Of a stretch of DNA of 9,774 bases, positions 5,917 to 9,774 are shown in pieces. The translations under genes and the position numbers were made by a program. Within the stretch, counting starts at the first letter, position 1; every line of letters starts with the position of its first letter. Origin of the DNA: Bacteroidia bacterium (GTDB lineage Bacteria > Bacteroidota > Bacteroidia > Flavobacteriales > Flavobacteriaceae). The notes below the pieces were generated by a model. That model had not been told where the DNA came from. It was given only the letters and a program-made list of their open reading frames with translations, and made no database searches. The stretch spans positions 1-9,774 of the forward strand of contig JAUICT010000046.1 of NCBI GenBank assembly GCA_030429325.1. The letters are read 5' to 3'.

Positions 5917-8316
5917 TTAAAATTTAAAGTTGTACGTTACAGATGGAACTATGCCGAAAATGGCGGTTCTACTGGCTTCATTGGCTCCAGTTTCCAAGTT
6001 TTGTCCAAAGGATATGGATGCGGCATTTCTCCTGTTGAACACATTGTAAATGCCAAAGACCCATTCACCTTTCCATCTGTTTTGCGGTTTCCTGTTAGGG
6101 CGATAGGTGGCGGAAATATCCAACCTATGATAAGCAGGTAAACGATCTGCATTGCGTTCCGAATAGTTGGCAATGGAAATTCCTTCATATTGGTATTGAC
6201 CATTCGGATAGGTTACTGGCCTTCCTGTCTGAAAAATGGCATTGGCCCCAAAACTCCATTTATCGTTTAAAGCATAAGCTCCTGTAAGAGAGATGTCATG
6301 GGTGCGGTCATGTGGAGTACTGTACCAGTCCCCATTGTTGATTCCCGGCCCACCAGCATCCCCGCCGGGTGTTCTTTGTTCCGATTTGGATAGGGTGTAG
6401 GCCAACCACCCAGTAAAGACACCTTCATTCTTCCGAAGCAATAGCTCAACCCCGTATGCTCTGGATTCACCGCTCAAAATCTCACGCTCAATGGTGTTGT
6501 TTCCGATTAAGTCGGAACCATCAATATAATCAATCCGGTTATCCACTGTTTTATAGAAGGTTTCCACCTCCATGGAATACACCTTGTCTTTGAAATTTCT
6601 AAAATAGCCTAAGGCGAATTGGTCGGAAAGCTGAGGCTCTATGTACTTGCCACTCGGGGTCCACACATCAATGGGGGTAACCGAAGAGGTATTGGATAAT
6701 AGATGAATGTACTGAGCTGCTCTGGAGTATCCCAATTTTACCGATGAGAGTTCATTGAGTTGGTACGCCAAGGAAACGCGGGGCTCCAAATTGCTGAATG
6801 TTTCAATGCTTTCGCTTTTTTTATAGTTGATCTCATTGATGGGGTCTTGCCTCTCATAAATACGAAGTGTGCTGTTGTAGACCAAAGGTCTGTCATCTAG
6901 ATATTCGTTCAAGGGTTGTCCGCCCATCCGGTTAAAATGACTGAAGCGGATGCCATACTGCGCCGTTAATCTATCCGTAAGCTTATGTTCCGCATTAATA
7001 TAGGCTGCACTCTCCAGAGCACGTTTTTTGTCCAATTGCAGTTCATTGATGGCAGAGCTTGGATCAGTGGGTTTTATCCTTCCGGGATCAAACACATACT
7101 TTATGGTACCTGCTCCAAAATCGAGTTTGAAGGCATCACTGAAATAATACTTAAGATCGTACTTGATATTATAGTTTTGGATGGATGAAACCCAATCAAA
7201 ATCAAAAAAGTCGATTCCCAATTCATAATCATAATTACTGAAAATCAGGGAAAGGTTGGAAAATAGACGATCATTAAAAATGTGGTTCCAACGAAGGTTA
7301 CCCGAAGCATTCCCATAACTACTGCTAAAAGAACCTCCAAAATTGAAAAGATCTCGCCCAAAGTACCCCGAAAGGTAGAGTCTGTTGTTTTTGTTGAGGT
7401 TGTAATTTGTTTTTAGGTTAAGATCGTAAAAACTGGCACTGTTTTCCTCACCGGCTAGTTTTAAAAACAGGTGGGCGTAGGAGCCTCTTCCAGCAACCAA
7501 GAAAGATCCACGGTCGTTGAACATGGGGCCTTCAAGGGCCAATCTGCTGGAAATGGCACCAATTCCACCGGTCATGGCAAAGTTTTTACTGTTCCCATCT
7601 TTCTGTCGCACATCCAGAACGGAAGATACCCGGCCTCCGAACCTTGCAGGAATGCCCCCTTTGTATAGTTTAAGATCTTTTACGGCATCCGCATTGAAAA
7701 CGGAGAAAAAACCCAGCAAGTGGGAGGTGTTGTATATAATGGCCTCATCCAGAAGCACCAAGTTTTGGTCCACGGCTCCTCCGCGTACGTGAAACCCGCT
7801 GGAACCTTCTCCATTGTTGGTGACCCCGGGGAGGATCTGTAAAGACTTGATGATATCCACTTCGCCCAAAACAACAGGCATCTGTTTAACCGTTTTTATG
7901 TTGAGTTTGGAAACACTCATTTCGGGCTTGCGAAGTAGGGCGCGTTCCGGTTCTTCAGCAGTGACCTCTACCTCATCAAGTTGGGTGGATACCTCCAACA
8001 ATTCTACGTCAAGGGTCATGTTTTGGTCCAAAACAATCTCTCGGGTCATTTCGTTGTAGCCCATATACGAAAACACGAGGGTATAGCTCCCCTGCGGAGC
8101 GCTGATGGAATAAAACCCGTATTCGTTGCTAATGGCACCAATATCGGTGCCACGCAGAAAAATGGAAGTGCCAAATAGGGTCTCCCCATTGGAACTATCC
8201 GAAATTTTTCCACTAATGGTAAAATTGTTTTGCCCATGCATGAGCGATGGACTCAATGATAGACATAGACCCAAAAGCCATAATAGCGGGCCATGCCGTT
8301 TCTTTTTTTGTTTCAT
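5917..8316 (-). CDS. TonB-dependent outer-membrane receptor with N-terminal carboxypeptidase-like domain
   Basis: This encodes 799 residues, full length. A Sec signal peptide (basic KQKKKRHG, hydrophobic core LLWLLGLCLSLSPSL, cleavage near HGQ, about residue 28-29) is followed by a carboxypeptidase-regulatory-like domain (about 32-117; ISGKISDSSNGETLFG, NEYGFYSI, GSYTLVFSYMGY). The plug domain spans about 135-238, with LPGVTNNGEGSSGFHVRGG, NLVLLDEAIIYN and KGGIPARFGGRVSSVLDV. The rest is a 22-strand-type barrel ending in the aromatic residue expected for outer-membrane insertion (VTYNFKF). It would import an unknown substrate with TonB/ExbBD energy. No SusC-specific layout or SusD gene is present; the partner is the DUF4249 lipoprotein 4 bases downstream. 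There is no visible N-terminal extension for an anti-sigma contact. The start choice is supported by the signal peptide. No clear -33/-7 promoter was found in the 284 bases upstream. Confidence 0.95.
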   Translation of the reverse strand: MKQKKKRHGPLLWLLGLCLSLSPSLMHGQNNFTISGKISDSSNGETLFGTSIFLRGTDIGAISNEYGFYSISAPQGSYTLVFSYMGYNEMTREIVLDQNMTLDVELLEVSTQLDEVEVTAEEPERALLRKPEMSVSKLNIKTVKQMPVVLGEVDIIKSLQILPGVTNNGEGSSGFHVRGGAVDQNLVLLDEAIIYNTSHLLGFFSVFNADAVKDLKLYKGGIPARFGGRVSSVLDVRQKDGNSKNFAMTGGIGAISSRLALEGPMFNDRGSFLVAGRGSYAHLFLKLAGEENSASFYDLNLKTNYNLNKNNRLYLSGYFGRDLFNFGGSFSSSYGNASGNLRWNHIFNDRLFSNLSLIFSNYDYELGIDFFDFDWVSSIQNYNIKYDLKYYFSDAFKLDFGAGTIKYVFDPGRIKPTDPSSAINELQLDKKRALESAAYINAEHKLTDRLTAQYGIRFSHFNRMGGQPLNEYLDDRPLVYNSTLRIYERQDPINEINYKKSESIETFSNLEPRVSLAYQLNELSSVKLGYSRAAQYIHLLSNTSSVTPIDVWTPSGKYIEPQLSDQFALGYFRNFKDKVYSMEVETFYKTVDNRIDYIDGSDLIGNNTIEREILSGESRAYGVELLLRKNEGVFTGWLAYTLSKSEQRTPGGDAGGPGINNGDWYSTPHDRTHDISLTGAYALNDKWSFGANAIFQTGRPVTYPNGQYQYEGISIANYSERNADRLPAYHRLDISATYRPNRKPQNRWKGEWVFGIYNVFNRRNAASISFGQNLETGANEASRTAIFGIVPSVTYNFKF

Positions 8317-8600
8317 TTGTGATTTTTTGAATTATAGGTTTAGACTAAATCGTTTTTTGATTCACTCGACCTAAGGACAGAAGAAAAATTGGAGGGTTGC
8401 ACGGGGAAGATGAAGAAAAGGTTGTCAATGTGATTTAAGACGTCAAAAAAAGATGAAAACCAAGCTTTTAGGCTTTAAATAAAAGAAAGAATATTTTTAA
8501 CGGACGTTGGGTTGGTATGTAATGTTGTTGGTCTAAATTTTGGGTTTATTGCCATTGGGATTAATTAAATTCATGCCTGACTAAATCAAAAAAACAAGAA
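8317..8600. other. Divergent regulatory region between the TonB receptor operon and the glycosidase-like gene
   Basis: This 284-base AT-rich stretch must hold promoters for both directions. The plus-strand promoter candidate is at 8512-8542. For the minus strand no box close to TAnnTTTG was found. Small inverted repeats are TTTAG-A-CTAAA (8339-8349, 22 bases from the receptor ATG) and CTTTTA/TAAAAG (8465-8470 and 8480-8485); both are short enough to be chance. Confidence 0.55.
8512..8542 (+). promoter_or_regulatory. Candidate promoter of the glycoside-hydrolase-like lipoprotein gene
   Basis: TTG at 8512-8514 is followed after 19 bases by TAAATTTTG (8534-8542). This matches the Bacteroidota arrangement TTG-N19-21-TAnnTTTG with either one extra base in the -7 box or a final T for G. 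Transcription would start near 8549, giving a leader of about 50 bases before the ATG at 8601. Confidence 0.45.
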
Positions 8601-9737
8601 ATGCAGAAATTTTTAGTGTTGATGGTTTTGGCCATCACAATTATGTCATGTAAGGACAAAGAAGGGGAGAAAGAGTCTCCAACGAAGACTAAAATCCCTG
8701 TTTATGCATGGGATTACGGACCTGGTGAAGCCACGGACGAAGAGTTGACCACAAAGTTTGCCGACCTCAAGGCAAAGGGTATCGATGGGCTTATGTATAA
8801 TGGCGGACACGACCCTGAAACGTACAGAAGGGTTGGGAAGCTTGTGAAAGAAGCTGGAATGGAGTTTCACACATGGATTCCTACCATGGTACAGGGCAAG
8901 AATCCAAAGCTGAAAGAAGAATGGTATGCTGTAAATGGAAAAGGTGAGTCGGCTTTTGATAAGCCTGCCTATGTTTCACATTATACCTTTTTGTGCCCCA
9001 GCAAGGAAGGGGTGTATAACTTTTTGGCCGACCTCTATGGCAGTGTTGCCGAGGTTGAACACGTGGATGGCATCCATTTGGATTATATCCGTTTTCCTGA
9101 TGTGATCTTGGCTCGTGGCCTATGGGACAAGTACGGATTGGTGATGGACAGGGAGTTTCCACAGTTCGATTACTGTTACTGTGACGATTGTACATCAACA
9201 TTCAAAGACAAAACAGGAATCGATATTCTAGAGGCGGAAGACCCTTCACAGGTCATGGAGTGGAAACAATTTAGATATGATTTGATCACCAATATGGTGA
9301 ACCGCCTGACTGAAGTGGTGCATTCCAAGAACAAGAAAATCAATGGAGCTGTTTTTCCTGGCCCATCCATAGCAAAAAAATTGGTGAGACAGGATTGGGG
9401 AAAATGGAACTTGGATGCCATTTATCCCATGAACTACAATGATTTTTATTTGGAAGGCCCTGAATGGGTTGGAGAAATGGTTGCTGAGGAAGTGGCCACA
9501 GCTAAAGACGGAGCACCGGTATACAGCGGACTGTTCATTTGTCCAAAACCGGAAAAGAAGGGTGACGAAAAAGATCCGGAGAATCATGGGTTATTGCCCG
9601 AAGAAATTGCAGAAGCCATTCAAGTATCCATGGAAAATGGGGCAGCAGGTATCTGTCTATTTACTCCTGGTAGGATGACGGACGCCCATTGGGAAGCCTT
9701 TGAAGAAGCTATCTATAAAGACTACGCTGTAAAATAA
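8601..9737 (+). CDS. Putative glycoside hydrolase lipoprotein (GHL10/DUF187-type TIM barrel)
   Basis: This encodes 378 residues. The signal MQKFLVLMVLAITIMSC has a lipobox with lipidated Cys17, followed by a charged spacer (KDKEGEKESPTKTK), so the protein is membrane-anchored. The rest is a TIM-barrel pattern: IPVYAWDYGP (first strand), GIDGLMYNGG, GMEFHTWIPTM, then VDGIHLDYIRFP (about 155-166), the signature of the GHL10/DUF187 glycoside-hydrolase-like group, with Asp161 the likely key acidic residue. A CYCDDC cluster (Cys192, 194, 197), followed by TSTFKDKTGID, resembles a Cys-rich loop seen in relatives and may form a disulfide or metal site. Later barrel strands are INGAVFPG, LDAIYPMNYND, APVYSGLFI and AAGICLFTPGRM. 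Known members of the wider group act on bacterial or plant polysaccharides, but no substrate can be assigned. It is divergent from the TonB receptor operon, so a shared substrate is plausible but unproven. No terminator is seen in the remaining 37 bases of the window. Confidence 0.88.
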   Translation: MQKFLVLMVLAITIMSCKDKEGEKESPTKTKIPVYAWDYGPGEATDEELTTKFADLKAKGIDGLMYNGGHDPETYRRVGKLVKEAGMEFHTWIPTMVQGKNPKLKEEWYAVNGKGESAFDKPAYVSHYTFLCPSKEGVYNFLADLYGSVAEVEHVDGIHLDYIRFPDVILARGLWDKYGLVMDREFPQFDYCYCDDCTSTFKDKTGIDILEAEDPSQVMEWKQFRYDLITNMVNRLTEVVHSKNKKINGAVFPGPSIAKKLVRQDWGKWNLDAIYPMNYNDFYLEGPEWVGEMVAEEVATAKDGAPVYSGLFICPKPEKKGDEKDPENHGLLPEEIAEAIQVSMENGAAGICLFTPGRMTDAHWEAFEEAIYKDYAVK

Positions 9738-9774
9738 TTTTCAATTCTTTGAAATAAAGCCCGGTGGGAGATCC

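Noticed and set aside
8465..8485. CTTTTA/TAAAAG inverted repeat as a terminator
   Set aside because: The stem is six AT-rich pairs, and no gene on either strand ends nearby, since both flanking genes point away.

Overview
The window looks like a chromosomal segment from a marine-type member of the Bacteroidota, most likely family Flavobacteriaceae. The evidence is a PorP/SprF-family type IX secretion membrane protein, a TonB-dependent receptor with an N-terminal carboxypeptidase-like regulatory domain followed by a DUF4249 lipoprotein, a DUF4382 lipoprotein, many short-lipobox lipoproteins, AT-leaning DNA without Shine-Dalgarno sites, and Bacteroidota-type promoter elements (TTG / TAnnTTTG). 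The genus is not determined.

Layout, left to right. Bases 1-1447 (+) hold the 3' part of a PorP/SprF-like outer-membrane protein with an unusual C-terminal coiled coil and SPOR-like tail; its start lies outside the window. It converges, with only 4 bases between stop codons, on a PaiB-family FMN-binding regulator gene (1452-2063, -). A strong terminator at 2131-2164 separates that gene from a three-gene minus-strand group. In transcription order this group is an NTF2/SnoaL-like lipoprotein (4514-3999), a secreted protein of two repeated alpha/beta modules (3971-3204) and a DUF4382 plus carboxypeptidase-regulatory-like lipoprotein (3075-2185). A 558-base region without a recognised gene (4515-5072) follows. 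It contains the terminator of the next operon, a second intrinsic terminator just upstream of the NTF2-like gene, a 34-codon small ORF running through that terminator, and several inverted and direct repeats. Next is a tight two-gene operon (8316-5073, -): a TonB-dependent receptor and a DUF4249 lipoprotein with a 4-base gap. A 284-base divergent region then separates this operon from a glycoside-hydrolase-like (GHL10/DUF187-type) lipoprotein on the plus strand (8601-9737).

How the genes fit together. Nearly everything here is cell-envelope biology: outer-membrane import (TonB receptor with DUF4249), secretion and gliding machinery (PorP/SprF), and surface or periplasmic lipoproteins. The divergent pairing of a TonB receptor operon with a putative sugar-active lipoprotein suggests a small uptake and degradation locus, but no SusD, sigma/anti-sigma pair or other hydrolase is visible, so it is not a classical polysaccharide utilisation locus. 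No mobile element, tRNA, rRNA or CRISPR was seen. I do not see a clearly new defence or biosynthetic system. The items most worth a second look are the attenuator-like leader at 4532-4636 and the duplicated secreted protein at 3204-3971.
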